DNA of 26,747 nt, taken from positions 1 to 26,747 of the forward strand of contig CAJPSM010000009.1 of assembly GCA_905373305.1 (NCBI GenBank), in the 5' to 3' direction. Under the pieces are notes generated by a model. It had not been told where the DNA came from. It was given only the letters and a program-made list of their open reading frames with translations, and did no database searches. Positions 1 through 8,550 of the stretch are shown here, one piece after another (within the stretch, counting starts at the first letter, position 1; every line of letters starts with the position of its first letter). Source of the stretch: an uncultured Streptococcus sp. Its GTDB lineage: Bacteria; Bacillota; Bacilli; Lactobacillales; Streptococcaceae. Both the position numbers and the translations under genes were made by a program.

Positions 1-1
1 T

Positions 2-1163
2 CTTGCGATTGTAGCGACCTGTGGGTCTGCGACACCTTTGGTTTTTGGGTTTGGCTTAACGGCTGGACTTGGAACGTTTGCCTATGGGACCTCTAATGCA
101 GGGGAAGGGATTCATAATATCCAACTTGGGAATGCAGGGGATGGCCATACCAAGGCAAAAAACTTTATCCGAGATACGCTTTTCATGGGGAATGACAAGC
201 TGTATCATCAGGTTGGTGGGCTCTTTGTGACGGCGAGTGCTATCATGATTCCTATAGGGCAGACGCAGAGCGTTGTCAAGGGCTTGACCCAGTTTGCGAT
301 AGGGGAAGCTGGTGCTTATACAGCGGGTCAGGTTGCCTATCATGGAACTAAGATTCTAGGAGGTAGCGAAGAAGACGCCCAAACCGCAAACTTTATCGGG
401 AATATCGTAGGAGGTTATGTGGCCTCCTCAGCAGCCAGCAAGTTTAGTTTGAACAAGGTGAAGGTAGATGTTGAAGCTCCGAAGTATAACCGAGAGCAGA
501 TTCTGAAAAATTTGGAAGAAAGTAGGCTTGCGAGGGAGAGTTCGAAGTTTGATAACTACCTTCGCAAAGAATACGCACAACAAGGGAAATACTTCCCAGA
601 GCGCATAACAATGCCAAATGGGAAACGTGCTTATCTCTCAGCAGATGTTTTTGAGGGGAAACAAGTTCCTGTTCGTTCTAGGGACTTTGTGGATGCCCAA
701 GGTAACATTAAATGGCCACCAAAAGGAACAAGATGGCTTTGTTGTAGATAGTGCTGGTAACCCCATTACAAAACCAGCCAATTTAAAAGCTGGACAAGTG
801 ATTGACCGTTTTGGATCAAATGGTGGGCGTTTCGCTAGTCCAGTTGATAACGGAGAAATATTGCCGTTTAATACACGAGGTTTGCCTTATCCTGAAGGTC
901 ATCAAGTCTACCACCAGTATGAAGTGGTAAAGGATATCACAAGGGAAAATATTTTAAAAGCATTTAATGAAGCATCTATAGAAATGCAGGATGCTATTAG
1001 AAGTAAACTTTCAGATTTTAATCTATCTATTGAAGATTTGGCTGAAGTTAAGCAAGGTCAAATTGCTAAAGTATTTGGTCAGGGTGGTGGAACTCAAATT
1101 CAATTTAAATCATCGATAGACTTTTATGAAAAATTAGGATTTTTAAAAGAGGTAATAAAATGA
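2..1163 (+). pseudogene. 3' part of a polymorphic toxin with TNT NADase domain, frameshifted
   Basis: The gene enters from the left edge, so its N-terminus and any secretion domain are not visible. The first part (to about 724) is a Gly/Ala-rich segment followed by a charged linker. It reaches the start of a TNT (tuberculosis necrotizing toxin, NAD+ glycohydrolase) domain at IKWPPK. There the frame shifts: the remainder (QDGFVVDSAGNP, then IDRFGSNGGRFASP, YHQYEVVKD and GGGTQIQF) continues in another frame from 726 to 1163. Removing one G at 725-726 restores WPPKEQDGFVVD, so one inserted base explains the break. Unrepaired, translation ends at the TAG at 749-751 and lacks nearly all of the catalytic domain. 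The family hydrolyses NAD+ in target cells and is often exported by type VII secretion in streptococci; the export route here is inference. The stop overlaps the next start (ATGA). A sequencing error is an alternative to true inactivation. Confidence 0.8.
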
Positions 1164-1495
1164 AAGATACATTAGATTTTAAATTTATGAAACAAGATGT
1201 AGAAAAGGAAATTAAAGAAAAGAAACTTGAAAGTATACATTATGTATTATTTGATGAAAATAAAAATCTTCCATGGGCATTCCACTTATTCTATAGAGAT
1301 GGTAAATTTATGATTAATGGGAGGGATGACAGGTCATATATTATGGGAAACACTATAAAATTTGACAATTTTGAAGAGGCGAAGACTGCTTTTATAAGTA
1401 AATTAGAAAACTTTGTAGAATCGACTAGAAAAGGACTTAAAGTTGGATTTTCTCCATATTACTCCTCTCCATTATGGGATAAAATCGATGCTTGA
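1160..1495 (+). CDS. Probable immunity protein, first of three paralogues
   Basis: A 111-residue soluble acidic protein with no signal peptide or membrane segment. It starts inside the stop codon of the TNT toxin gene (ATGA overlap) behind an AAGAGG ribosome site, so it is translationally coupled to the toxin. This position and size are typical of immunity proteins that bind and neutralise the toxin in the producing cell. It shares with the next gene the pattern HYVLFDE.K.LPWAFHL, GRDDRSYI.G, DNF..AK..F..KLE and a final Y.SPLW. I do not assign it to a named immunity family. The role is inferred from context; the kinship to its neighbours is seen directly. Confidence 0.7.
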   Translation: MKDTLDFKFMKQDVEKEIKEKKLESIHYVLFDENKNLPWAFHLFYRDGKFMINGRDDRSYIMGNTIKFDNFEEAKTAFISKLENFVESTRKGLKVGFSPYYSSPLWDKIDA

Positions 1496-1817
1496 TATTG
1501 AGAACATGAAATGTATAGTTGAACAAGAAATTAAAAAACGTCATTTTGAGAGCTTACATTATGTTTTATTTGACGAAACAAAACGTCTTCCTTGGGCATT
1601 TCACCTTTATCAGAAAAATGGAAAATTTTATGTTGATGGTCGAGATGATCGATCATATATAGTTGGACATAGCAAAGAGTACGATAATTTTGGAAGTGCA
1701 AAGAAAGATTTTTTTGAAAAATTAGAACTCGTTATAGAATCTAATAAACTGAATATACAATTAGGATTACCAGCAGAATATACATCACCATTATGGGATG
1801 AAAAAGAGGATCACTAG
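1488..1817 (+). CDS. Probable immunity protein, second paralogue
   Basis: A 109-residue protein, clearly a close copy of the preceding gene: both carry HYVLFDE, LPWAFHL, GRDDRSYI, DNF and SPLWD in the same order and spacing. I chose the ATG at 1488, which overlaps the previous gene by 8 bases and gives MLDIENMK. The ATG at 1506 is possible, and neither has a strong ribosome site, so translation probably depends on coupling. Tandem immunity paralogues behind one toxin usually protect against variant toxins of neighbouring strains; that is inference here. Confidence 0.7.
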   Translation: MLDIENMKCIVEQEIKKRHFESLHYVLFDETKRLPWAFHLYQKNGKFYVDGRDDRSYIVGHSKEYDNFGSAKKDFFEKLELVIESNKLNIQLGLPAEYTSPLWDEKEDH

Positions 1818-1820
1818 AAG

Positions 1821-2147
1821 ATGAGAGACGAAGCCAAAGAACGTTTAGAACTGTTATCAGCCATTCAAGATTTAGGATATAAGCCTTTAAGATATTCTAT
1901 TTTTAATGATCATAGACCAGGTGAATGGGAAGTTCGAATTGAGTTTGATTCTACTAGTGAACATTATTTTGTTTATGCTACAATGGATAGAGCAAGTTAT
2001 AACAAAAAATTGGAATTTGATAATTTTGAGGATGCAAAAAATAAATTTATAGAAAAACTAGACCTCACTGTGAAAATAAATAGAGCTTCTATAAAAAGTG
2101 GAGAAGTTCCTGAATACTCCTCGCTATGGAGCTTCTTTGGCACATAG
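1821..2147 (+). CDS. Probable immunity protein, third, diverged paralogue
   Basis: A 108-residue soluble protein starting 3 bases after the previous stop. It is more distant from the first two but keeps the same skeleton: RYSIFND, a Trp in GEWEVRIEF, MDRASY in place of GRDDRSY, then KLEFDNFEDAKNKFIEKLD and a terminal EYSSLW. The matching order and spacing argue for common descent. Its divergence suggests it recognises a different toxin or has drifted. No catalytic motif is visible. It is the last gene of this plus-strand group. Confidence 0.65.
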   Translation: MRDEAKERLELLSAIQDLGYKPLRYSIFNDHRPGEWEVRIEFDSTSEHYFVYATMDRASYNKKLEFDNFEDAKNKFIEKLDLTVKINRASIKSGEVPEYSSLWSFFGT

Positions 2148-2239
2148 CACGGCATATAAAAAGAATGCCTCGAAAGCTATTCATCTGTAAAGTGTTGATA
2201 GGAAGCCAACTATTTATATATCAGTTGCTTTCTACATTC

Positions 2240-2288
2240 AAAAAGCACTATATGTTGCTAGTTGAGGTTCTAGACACCATATAGTGCT
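2240..2288 (-). terminator. Terminator of the rafR-birA operon
   Basis: A perfect 10-base stem, AGCACTATAT (2244-2253) with ATATAGTGCT (2279-2288), begins 5 bases past the birA stop on the minus strand. It is followed on that strand by a five-T run (complement of 2240-2244). The loop is long (25 bases) and contains a short CTAG-type pairing. It also lies at the end of the plus-strand immunity genes and may stop both directions, though only the minus side has a T run. The rest of 2148-2239 holds no gene that I see. Confidence 0.7.
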
Positions 2289-2292
2289 GTTA

Positions 2293-3231
2293 TTAAGTCC
2301 AGCTAGTGAGTGAGATTTCACCACTATGGAGCCAGATTTCTGTCTGATCATCAAGCTGGATAAGGAGTTGTCCTTTGTCGGAGATGTTCTTGGCGACTCC
2401 TTTTTTTTCAGTCTGATCTTGGATAAAACTGACCTCTCTTCCTAGGACGAGAGAGTGTTCTTTATAAAGATAGAGTAGTTCTTCGGGTGCTGTTTGGTAG
2501 AAACAACGCCAAATTTCTGAGATTAGTTCGTTTCGTGTAATGGGTGCTGGTGGAGTAAAGAGGCTGCCTGCTTTTTCTTTTAGGTCTTCTGGGAAGTCTG
2601 CTATAGAAAAATTTATACCAAGTCCGATAATGACGTCTGTAACCAAGCCTGTCTCAACTGATGTCATAGCTTCGGTGAGGATACCTGCTATCTTTTTATT
2701 TTTAAAGTAGATGTCATTTACCCATTTGATATCTACTTCTATCATAGTTAGATTTTTAATGGCTTTGTAGACTGCAGCAGCTACAAGGAGAGTATAGGAA
2801 GGGAGTTTTTCATAAGGAAGATTGGGTTGAATATGCAGGGACATATAGATCCCACCCTGAGATGGAGAATAGTAGGGACGTTGAAAGCGGCCACGACCTG
2901 CTGTTTGACAGGTTGAAAGATAGAGTGTATTTCCTTTGTTTCCAGCTTCAATCCCTTCTTTTGCATCTGTTTGGGTTGATTTGGTCTTAGGTTTGTAGCG
3001 AATGGTTAAGTTGGTTTTCTCTTGAATCAAATCAGGTAATATCAGATCTCCTTGAATAAGCTTGTAGCCTCTATTTTTGATACTATCAATTTCTAGGCCT
3101 TCTTGTTGAAGACGTTGGATCGCTTTCCATATAGATGTACGGCTTAAATTCAGTTCTTCTCCGATTTTTTCTCCGCTAACATAATCGTTTTCTCTAGCTA
3201 ATATTTGGTAGACTAGTTGGTGTGATTTCAT
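2293..3231 (-). CDS. birA: BirA-type biotin-protein ligase / repressor (RafS-like)
   Basis: A 312-residue protein of the bifunctional BirA class. Residues 1-60 form a winged-helix DNA-binding domain (GEELNLSRTSIWKAIQRLQ). The ligase domain carries the biotinyl-AMP loop GRGR at 112-115 and KWVND at 169-173, followed by KKIAGILTE; the usual motif is KWPND. Such enzymes attach biotin to carboxyl carrier proteins in the cytoplasm and can repress biotin genes. Its ATG overlaps the rafR stop by 4 bases (ATGA), so the two are co-translated. In pneumococcus the equivalent gene beside the raffinose operon has been called rafS. Whether it works as biotin ligase, as a raf regulator or both cannot be read from the sequence; intact ligase motifs favour ligase activity. 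Confidence 0.9.
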   Translation of the reverse strand: MKSHQLVYQILARENDYVSGEKIGEELNLSRTSIWKAIQRLQQEGLEIDSIKNRGYKLIQGDLILPDLIQEKTNLTIRYKPKTKSTQTDAKEGIEAGNKGNTLYLSTCQTAGRGRFQRPYYSPSQGGIYMSLHIQPNLPYEKLPSYTLLVAAAVYKAIKNLTMIEVDIKWVNDIYFKNKKIAGILTEAMTSVETGLVTDVIIGLGINFSIADFPEDLKEKAGSLFTPPAPITRNELISEIWRCFYQTAPEELLYLYKEHSLVLGREVSFIQDQTEKKGVAKNISDKGQLLIQLDDQTEIWLHSGEISLTSWT

Positions 3232-4088
3232 TGATTTTCCTTTCTAGCTGAGAGGGAATGAGAGTATTCTTTTCGAGTTTGACTAGGTGTTTTATGAAAA
3301 AACTGTTTGTAGGCTTTTGAGAAATGTAGTGGGTCTGAAAAACCTACAGAATATGCAATGACTTTGATCGTTTCATTTGTGTGTTCTAGTAACTGTTGCG
3401 CACGCTTCATTCGAACGAAAAGTAAATACTCTTTTGGAGAGAGTTGGTGAAATTCTTTAAACACACTAGTTAAGTAACTTCTATGAACCGATAGCTCTTT
3501 AGCTAAATCTTGAATGGTGAGCGATCGTGGATAGTGACTATCAATTAATTGTTTGCAGTCAAGATAGAGCTGGTGAGTTGATGAAATATTCTCTTTTTTC
3601 TGATTGGGAGCAATCGTTCCTAGATGAAACATTAGTTCATGGAGTTGTCCCATGATGTGGAGTTGAGCCAATTCATTTGATTTTGTAATCTGAGCGAAAC
3701 GGACAATATTTTCAACGAGTTTTGCAGTTGTTTGTGTATGACAGTTATTTGACTGGGTGAGGTAGGATTGGTCAGAAATTTGAGATAGAGCAAAGTAGTC
3801 AGGTGCCCTCCCTCCAGTGATCCCCAACCAGTAGTAAGCCCAAGGATCCTGGTTATCTGCTTGATAGAATGTTAATTCATCTGGTTTTAGTAAAAAGAAA
3901 TCTCCTGCCTTTAAATCAACAATTTTCCCCTTATAATGGAATTGACCTTTTCCTTTAGTAATGTAATGGAGTACATAGGTATCTCGAATAGCTGGGCCAA
4001 AAGAGTAATTAGGCGTGCATTCTTCATAACCGTAGAAGCTAAGAGAAAGATCAATTGTTCCAGTCTGGTATTCTGAAAAAACGAGCAT
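3228..4088 (-). CDS. rafR: AraC-family raffinose operon activator
   Basis: A 286-residue regulator. The N-terminal half is a cupin-like sugar-sensing domain (YVLHYITKGKGQFHYKGK, then DLKAGDFFLLKPDE). The C-terminal 100 residues are two helix-turn-helix motifs of the AraC type (LTIQDLAKELSVHRSYLTSVFKE and IKVIAYSVGFSDPLHFSKAYKQFF). I chose the ATG at 4088-4086 because AGGAGG lies just upstream and the sensor domain starts there; an in-frame ATG at 4130 lacks such a site. The gene is divergent from aga with about 107 bases between start codons, the expected place for its binding sites. The family (MsmR/RafR) activates alpha-galactoside genes when raffinose is present. It is the first gene of a two-gene operon with birA. 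Confidence 0.9.
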   Translation of the reverse strand: MLVFSEYQTGTIDLSLSFYGYEECTPNYSFGPAIRDTYVLHYITKGKGQFHYKGKIVDLKAGDFFLLKPDELTFYQADNQDPWAYYWLGITGGRAPDYFALSQISDQSYLTQSNNCHTQTTAKLVENIVRFAQITKSNELAQLHIMGQLHELMFHLGTIAPNQKKENISSTHQLYLDCKQLIDSHYPRSLTIQDLAKELSVHRSYLTSVFKEFHQLSPKEYLLFVRMKRAQQLLEHTNETIKVIAYSVGFSDPLHFSKAYKQFFHKTPSQTRKEYSHSLSARKENQ

Positions 4089-4141
4089 GGGCCACCTCCT
4101 ACCTAACATTTTACCATACTTTGTATACATTTCTCTATTTT

Positions 4142-4155
4142 AGAAAGCGCTTTTA
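4142..4155 (+). promoter_or_regulatory. cre-like catabolite control site upstream of aga
   Basis: AGAAAGCGCTTTTA matches 12 of 14 positions of the CcpA consensus TGWAARCGYTWNCW. It sits in the rafR-aga intergenic region, next to a possible -10 element (TAAAAT, 4161-4166). Glucose repression of raffinose use through CcpA is the expected effect. No good -35 is visible, which fits a promoter that needs an activator such as RafR. Confidence 0.6.
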
Positions 4156-4195
4156 TGTGCTAAAATTTTATCAAGAAATGGATGAGGTACAATTT

Positions 4196-6358
4196 ATGGG
4201 AATTCGAATAGAGAATAATCTATTTTACGTTGAGAGTAAAGGTTTAAGTTTGATTATTGAAAATAGGGATGGATTCTTATTATTAAAACATTTAGGAAAA
4301 ACTATTAAGAACTATAGAGGGGCTAATAGTGTTTATGAACGCGATCATGCTTTTTCTGGTAATCCCATAGCTACTAATCGAACCTTTAGTTTGGATACGC
4401 AACGTCAGATTTTTGGACAACATGGTTTGGGTGACTTTAGAAAACCAACTTTACAGGTTCAACATGATGCAACTGAAGTAACAGACTTTCGATTTGTAAA
4501 AGCAAAGATTTTAAAAGGTCAGAATGGTCCACAGGGCTTACCTTCTCCTCACAGCATGGATGCTACAGAGACGCTTGTCTTGATTTTAAAAGATCCTCAA
4601 GCTAAACTTAGTCTGACTTTGTATTATACAGCTTTTGATAATGATGCGACAATTGCTAGTTACAGCAAATTGGAGAATAATAGTAATCAGGAAGTTGTCA
4701 TTCATAAGGACTTTTCTTTTATGGCTGATTTTCCCGCTGCAGCTTACGAAATAGTGACTTTACAGGGAGCTTATGCTCGTGAAAAGACTGTCCGACGTCA
4801 ACAGGTAGAGCAAGGAATCTTTTCGATTAGTTCGAACCGTGGAGCTTCTGGGCATGCTCAAACACCAGCTCTTCTATTATGTGATCAAGGAGTTACAGAG
4901 GATGCTGGGAATGTGTTTGCTCTACAACTGATGTATAGTGGAAACTTCGAAGCTTTTGTCCAAAAGAATCAGTTGAATGAAGTTCGGGTGGCTATTGGAA
5001 TTAATCCAGAAAACTTTTCTTGGAAGTTAGATCCTGAGGAAAATTTTGAAACACCGGTAGCTTTAGTGACCTATTCAGATAAGGGATTAACTGGTATCAG
5101 TCATGAAAGTCAGAATATTGTACTTAAGCACATTATGCCAAGTAAATTTTCTAAAAAAGAGCGTCCAATTCTAATCAATAACTGGGAAGCTACCTACTTT
5201 GACTTTCAGAGAGAAAAACTGTTAGAACTAGCTGATGAAGCTAAGAAAGTTGGAATAGAACTTTTTGTATTAGATGATGGGTGGTTTGGTAATCGCTTTG
5301 ATGATAATCGTGCTTTAGGTGATTGGGTTGTGAATGAGAAAAAACTGGGTGGAAGTCTAGAAAGTCTGATTTCAGCGATCCATGAAAGAGGTTTGCAGTT
5401 TGGGCTTTGGTTAGAACCTGAGATGATTTCTGTTGATAGCGACTTGTATCGTAAACATCCTGACTGGGCTATTCAGGTTCCAGGTTATGAGCATACCTAT
5501 TCTCGAAATCAATTAGTACTTAATCTTGCCAATCCTCGGGTAGTAGAATATTTGAAAAATGTTTTAGATGAACTCCTCTCTCATCATAAAATTGACTACA
5601 TCAAATGGGATATGAACCGCAATATCACTAATCTGGGGAATGGTTCAGTTTATCTGGAAACCCAGATGCAGTCTCATCAGTATATGTTGGGACTTTACGA
5701 ACTCGTTTCTTATCTGACAGAGAAACACAGTCATATTCTCTTTGAGTCCTGCTCTGGTGGTGGTGGACGTAATGATCTTGGTATGATGCGTTATTTCCCA
5801 CAAGTCTGGGCTAGTGATAATACTGATGCTATTGCACGTTTACCAATCCAATATGGTTCATCCTATCTCTATCCAACCATTTCTATGGGAGCTCATGTGT
5901 CAGCAGTACCAAATCATCAGATGGGACGGATGACACCATTGGAAACTCGTGGTCATGTAGCCATGATGGGAAATCTGGGCTACGAGCTTGATTTAACAAG
6001 TTTATCAGATGAAGAGAAAGCTGAGATTGCTAATCAGGTGAACTTGTATAAAGAATTGCGACCAGTAGTCCAGTTGGGAAACCAGTATAGGTTAATCAAT
6101 CCCGATGCTGAATCCAATGAAGCAGCAGTTCAATTTAACTATGAAGATCAAACGATTGTAACCTATGTCCGAGTCTTATCAGTTGTGGAAACAATGGAAA
6201 CCACCTTGAAACTGAAAGACTTAGAAGTGGAAGGGCTTTATGAGCTGGAAGGGACAAACATTGTTTACTCGGGTGCAGAGCTCATGTATGCAGGTTTAAC
6301 TGTTACCCTATCACCAGGAGATTTTTTGAGTAGACAGTATAAATTCAAAAGACTATAA
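4196..6358 (+). CDS. aga: Alpha-galactosidase, GH36 family
   Basis: A 720-residue cytoplasmic enzyme that removes galactose from raffinose, melibiose and related alpha-galactosides. The catalytic nucleophile lies in IKWDMNRN (Asp472) and the acid/base in WASDNTD (Asp541). The substrate-binding loops ELFVLDDGWFG, GLWLEPEM and FESCSGGGGR are all present. I chose the ATG at 4196 (MGIRIENN) behind GAGGT; the frame is open farther upstream, but that part runs through the rafR start and the promoter. It is the first gene of aga-rafEFG-gtfA and is followed by rafE after 34 bases. The length is usual for streptococcal Aga. Confidence 0.95.
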   Translation: MGIRIENNLFYVESKGLSLIIENRDGFLLLKHLGKTIKNYRGANSVYERDHAFSGNPIATNRTFSLDTQRQIFGQHGLGDFRKPTLQVQHDATEVTDFRFVKAKILKGQNGPQGLPSPHSMDATETLVLILKDPQAKLSLTLYYTAFDNDATIASYSKLENNSNQEVVIHKDFSFMADFPAAAYEIVTLQGAYAREKTVRRQQVEQGIFSISSNRGASGHAQTPALLLCDQGVTEDAGNVFALQLMYSGNFEAFVQKNQLNEVRVAIGINPENFSWKLDPEENFETPVALVTYSDKGLTGISHESQNIVLKHIMPSKFSKKERPILINNWEATYFDFQREKLLELADEAKKVGIELFVLDDGWFGNRFDDNRALGDWVVNEKKLGGSLESLISAIHERGLQFGLWLEPEMISVDSDLYRKHPDWAIQVPGYEHTYSRNQLVLNLANPRVVEYLKNVLDELLSHHKIDYIKWDMNRNITNLGNGSVYLETQMQSHQYMLGLYELVSYLTEKHSHILFESCSGGGGRNDLGMMRYFPQVWASDNTDAIARLPIQYGSSYLYPTISMGAHVSAVPNHQMGRMTPLETRGHVAMMGNLGYELDLTSLSDEEKAEIANQVNLYKELRPVVQLGNQYRLINPDAESNEAAVQFNYEDQTIVTYVRVLSVVETMETTLKLKDLEVEGLYELEGTNIVYSGAELMYAGLTVTLSPGDFLSRQYKFKRL

Positions 6359-6392
6359 TAAAAGCGTATAAATTTATCAAGGAGGCATTCCA

Positions 6393-7643
6393 ATGAAATG
6401 GTATAAGAAAGCAGGTTTTCTTTTAGTAGCTGGGGCAAGTTTACTAGGCCTAGTGGCTTGTGGTCAGAACAATCAATCAACCGATGGTAAGGTAACGATT
6501 GAGTTTTTTAACCAGAAGACCGAGATGGCAGATACCTTGCAAAAGATTGTGGATGATTTTGAAAAGGAACACCCTAATATTGATGTGAAGCTGACTACAG
6601 TACCTTCAGCTGGAATTGTTCTAAAGACTCGGATTTTATCAGGAGATGTTCCAGATATTATTAATATCTATCCTCAAAATATGGATTTTCAGGAGTGGGC
6701 GAAGGCAGGCTATTTTGCAGATATGACAGGAAAACCCTATCTTGAGAACATCAAGAATGACTACGCCGAAAAGTATGCAATCAATAACAAGATTTATAGT
6801 GTGCCTTTAACGGCCAACCTTTATGGAATCTATTACAATAAAACGAAGTTTAAAGAATTAGGACTTGAGGAACCGAGGACTTTTAAAGAGTTTCAAGAGA
6901 TTGTTAAAAAGATAAAAGATAGTGGGAATTCTCCATTTGCGGTTGCAGGCAATGAAGGCTGGACATTAAATGGTTACCACCAACTTTCTCTCATTACTCT
7001 TACAGGTAGTGGAGACGCGGCTAATAACTATCTTCGCTTTTCAAAACCAAACGCGATCTCTGCAGATGATGCTATTTTAAAAGCAGATGCAGAACGACTC
7101 GATTTATTAGCAGATAATGCTCAAGATGGTTGGCGTGGTGCCTCTTATAATGATTCGGTGGTAGCATTTTCGAGTGAAAAAGCTTTGATGATGCCACAAG
7201 GATCATGGGCATTAGCGGCAATTAATCAACAGGATCCAAAATTTGAGGTAGGGATGTTTGCCTTTCCTGGAGAAGAAGTAGGAGAAGAAGTCACTGTTGG
7301 TGCAGGAGATATGGCATTATCAACTTCAGCTACTTCCAAACACCCTAAGGAAACCGAAGAATTTATCAGCTATATGACTAGTCCAAAAGCTATGCAGTCA
7401 TACTATGATGTAGATGGATCACCTGTTGCGGTAAAAGGCATACAGGAAAAAGAAGATTCAGCGCTTGCAGCTATTTCTAAACTGGCATTTACGGACAAAC
7501 ATTATGTTTGGTTGGGCCAACGCTGGAACTCTGAAGAAGACTTTTTTAATCTAAGTGCAGGTTACCTGATGGATAAAAATCTGAAAAATATGGCAAACAA
7601 TCTCAATGCTTTCTTTAATCCAATGAAGGCAGATTTGGACTAG
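6393..7643 (+). CDS. rafE: Raffinose-binding lipoprotein of ABC importer
   Basis: A 416-residue family 1 extracellular solute-binding protein. The lipoprotein signal is clear: a charged start (MKWYKK), a hydrophobic stretch and the lipobox LVAC with lipid-bearing Cys23. The mature part has the typical opening VTIEFFNQKTEMADTL and the late signature GDMALSTSATSKHPKETEEFISYMTS. It captures raffinose-type sugars outside the membrane and passes them to RafF/RafG. The ribosome site AAGGAGG is strong. Pneumococcal RafE and S. mutans MsmE are its relatives; specificity is taken from the operon, not from visible residues. Confidence 0.93.
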   Translation: MKWYKKAGFLLVAGASLLGLVACGQNNQSTDGKVTIEFFNQKTEMADTLQKIVDDFEKEHPNIDVKLTTVPSAGIVLKTRILSGDVPDIINIYPQNMDFQEWAKAGYFADMTGKPYLENIKNDYAEKYAINNKIYSVPLTANLYGIYYNKTKFKELGLEEPRTFKEFQEIVKKIKDSGNSPFAVAGNEGWTLNGYHQLSLITLTGSGDAANNYLRFSKPNAISADDAILKADAERLDLLADNAQDGWRGASYNDSVVAFSSEKALMMPQGSWALAAINQQDPKFEVGMFAFPGEEVGEEVTVGAGDMALSTSATSKHPKETEEFISYMTSPKAMQSYYDVDGSPVAVKGIQEKEDSALAAISKLAFTDKHYVWLGQRWNSEEDFFNLSAGYLMDKNLKNMANNLNAFFNPMKADLD

Positions 7644-7661
7644 AATAGGAGTTAAGATGAT

Positions 7662-8534
7662 ATGGCTATTCGAAAATTTTTAAATAAATACTGGGGTTGG
7701 ACATTTTTGCTTATCCCGCTTGCTTTACAAGCTATCTTCTTTTACTTTCCAATGGTACAAGGTGCTTTCTATAGTTTGACTAACTGGACTGGATTGACCT
7801 ATAATTATAAATTTGTTGGTTTGAATAACTACAAATTGCTGATGATTGATGGGAAATTCTTCACAGCCATAGCCTTTACTTTGATTTTAACTCTGGCATT
7901 GATTATTGGAGAGATTACGATTGGGATGGTTGTGGCACGAGCCTTAAATTCTAAGATGAAGGGGCAGACCTTCTTTAGAGCTTGGTTCTTTTTCCCGGCT
8001 GTTTTGTCTGGTTTGACAGTTTCCTTGATTTTTAAACAATTCTTCAACTATGGGCTTCCAACGATTGGAAAAATTTTAGGAATTAGCTTTTTACAAGAGA
8101 GTCTATTGGGGACACCAGTCGGAGCGGTAGTGGCAACTATTTTTGTTCTTCTATGGCAAGGAGTAGCAATGCCAATCATTCTCTTTCTTGCTGGTCTTCA
8201 GAGTATTCCAAATGATATTTTAGAGGCAGCATCAATTGATGGTGCAACCAGTAAACAAACCTTTTGGAAGATTGAATTGCCCTATTTATTGCCAACGATC
8301 TCTATGGTTTTTATCTTGGCTCTTAAGTCCGGTTTGACAGCCTTTGACCAAATTTTTGCCTTGACGAGTGGTGGTCCAAATAATGCTACAACGTCTCTTG
8401 GACTTTTAGTCTACAACTATGCTTTCAAGAGTAATCAATATGGATATGCGAATGCAATTGCCTTGATTTTATTCTTAATTATTGGAATTGTTTCTCTTAT
8501 ACAAATCAAGCTATCAAAGAAATTTGAAATCTAA
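7662..8534 (+). CDS. rafF: Raffinose ABC importer permease RafF
   Basis: A 290-residue inner-membrane permease of the carbohydrate uptake-1 (MalF-like) type with six predicted membrane helices. The cytoplasmic EAA loop reads EAASIDGATSKQTFWKIELP, where the ATPase docks. It pairs with RafG. It starts 18 bases after rafE behind AGGAG. No ATPase gene lies in the operon; in this group the shared ATPase MsmK, encoded elsewhere, serves several sugar importers, so that partner is expected from established knowledge. Confidence 0.93.
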   Translation: MAIRKFLNKYWGWTFLLIPLALQAIFFYFPMVQGAFYSLTNWTGLTYNYKFVGLNNYKLLMIDGKFFTAIAFTLILTLALIIGEITIGMVVARALNSKMKGQTFFRAWFFFPAVLSGLTVSLIFKQFFNYGLPTIGKILGISFLQESLLGTPVGAVVATIFVLLWQGVAMPIILFLAGLQSIPNDILEAASIDGATSKQTFWKIELPYLLPTISMVFILALKSGLTAFDQIFALTSGGPNNATTSLGLLVYNYAFKSNQYGYANAIALILFLIIGIVSLIQIKLSKKFEI

Positions 8535-8550
8535 TAGAGGAGTCCTACAC

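Noticed and set aside
4055..4195. Upstream extension of aga
   Set aside because: It runs through the rafR start and the cre-containing promoter; the ATG at 4196 has a ribosome site and gives the usual 720-residue length.
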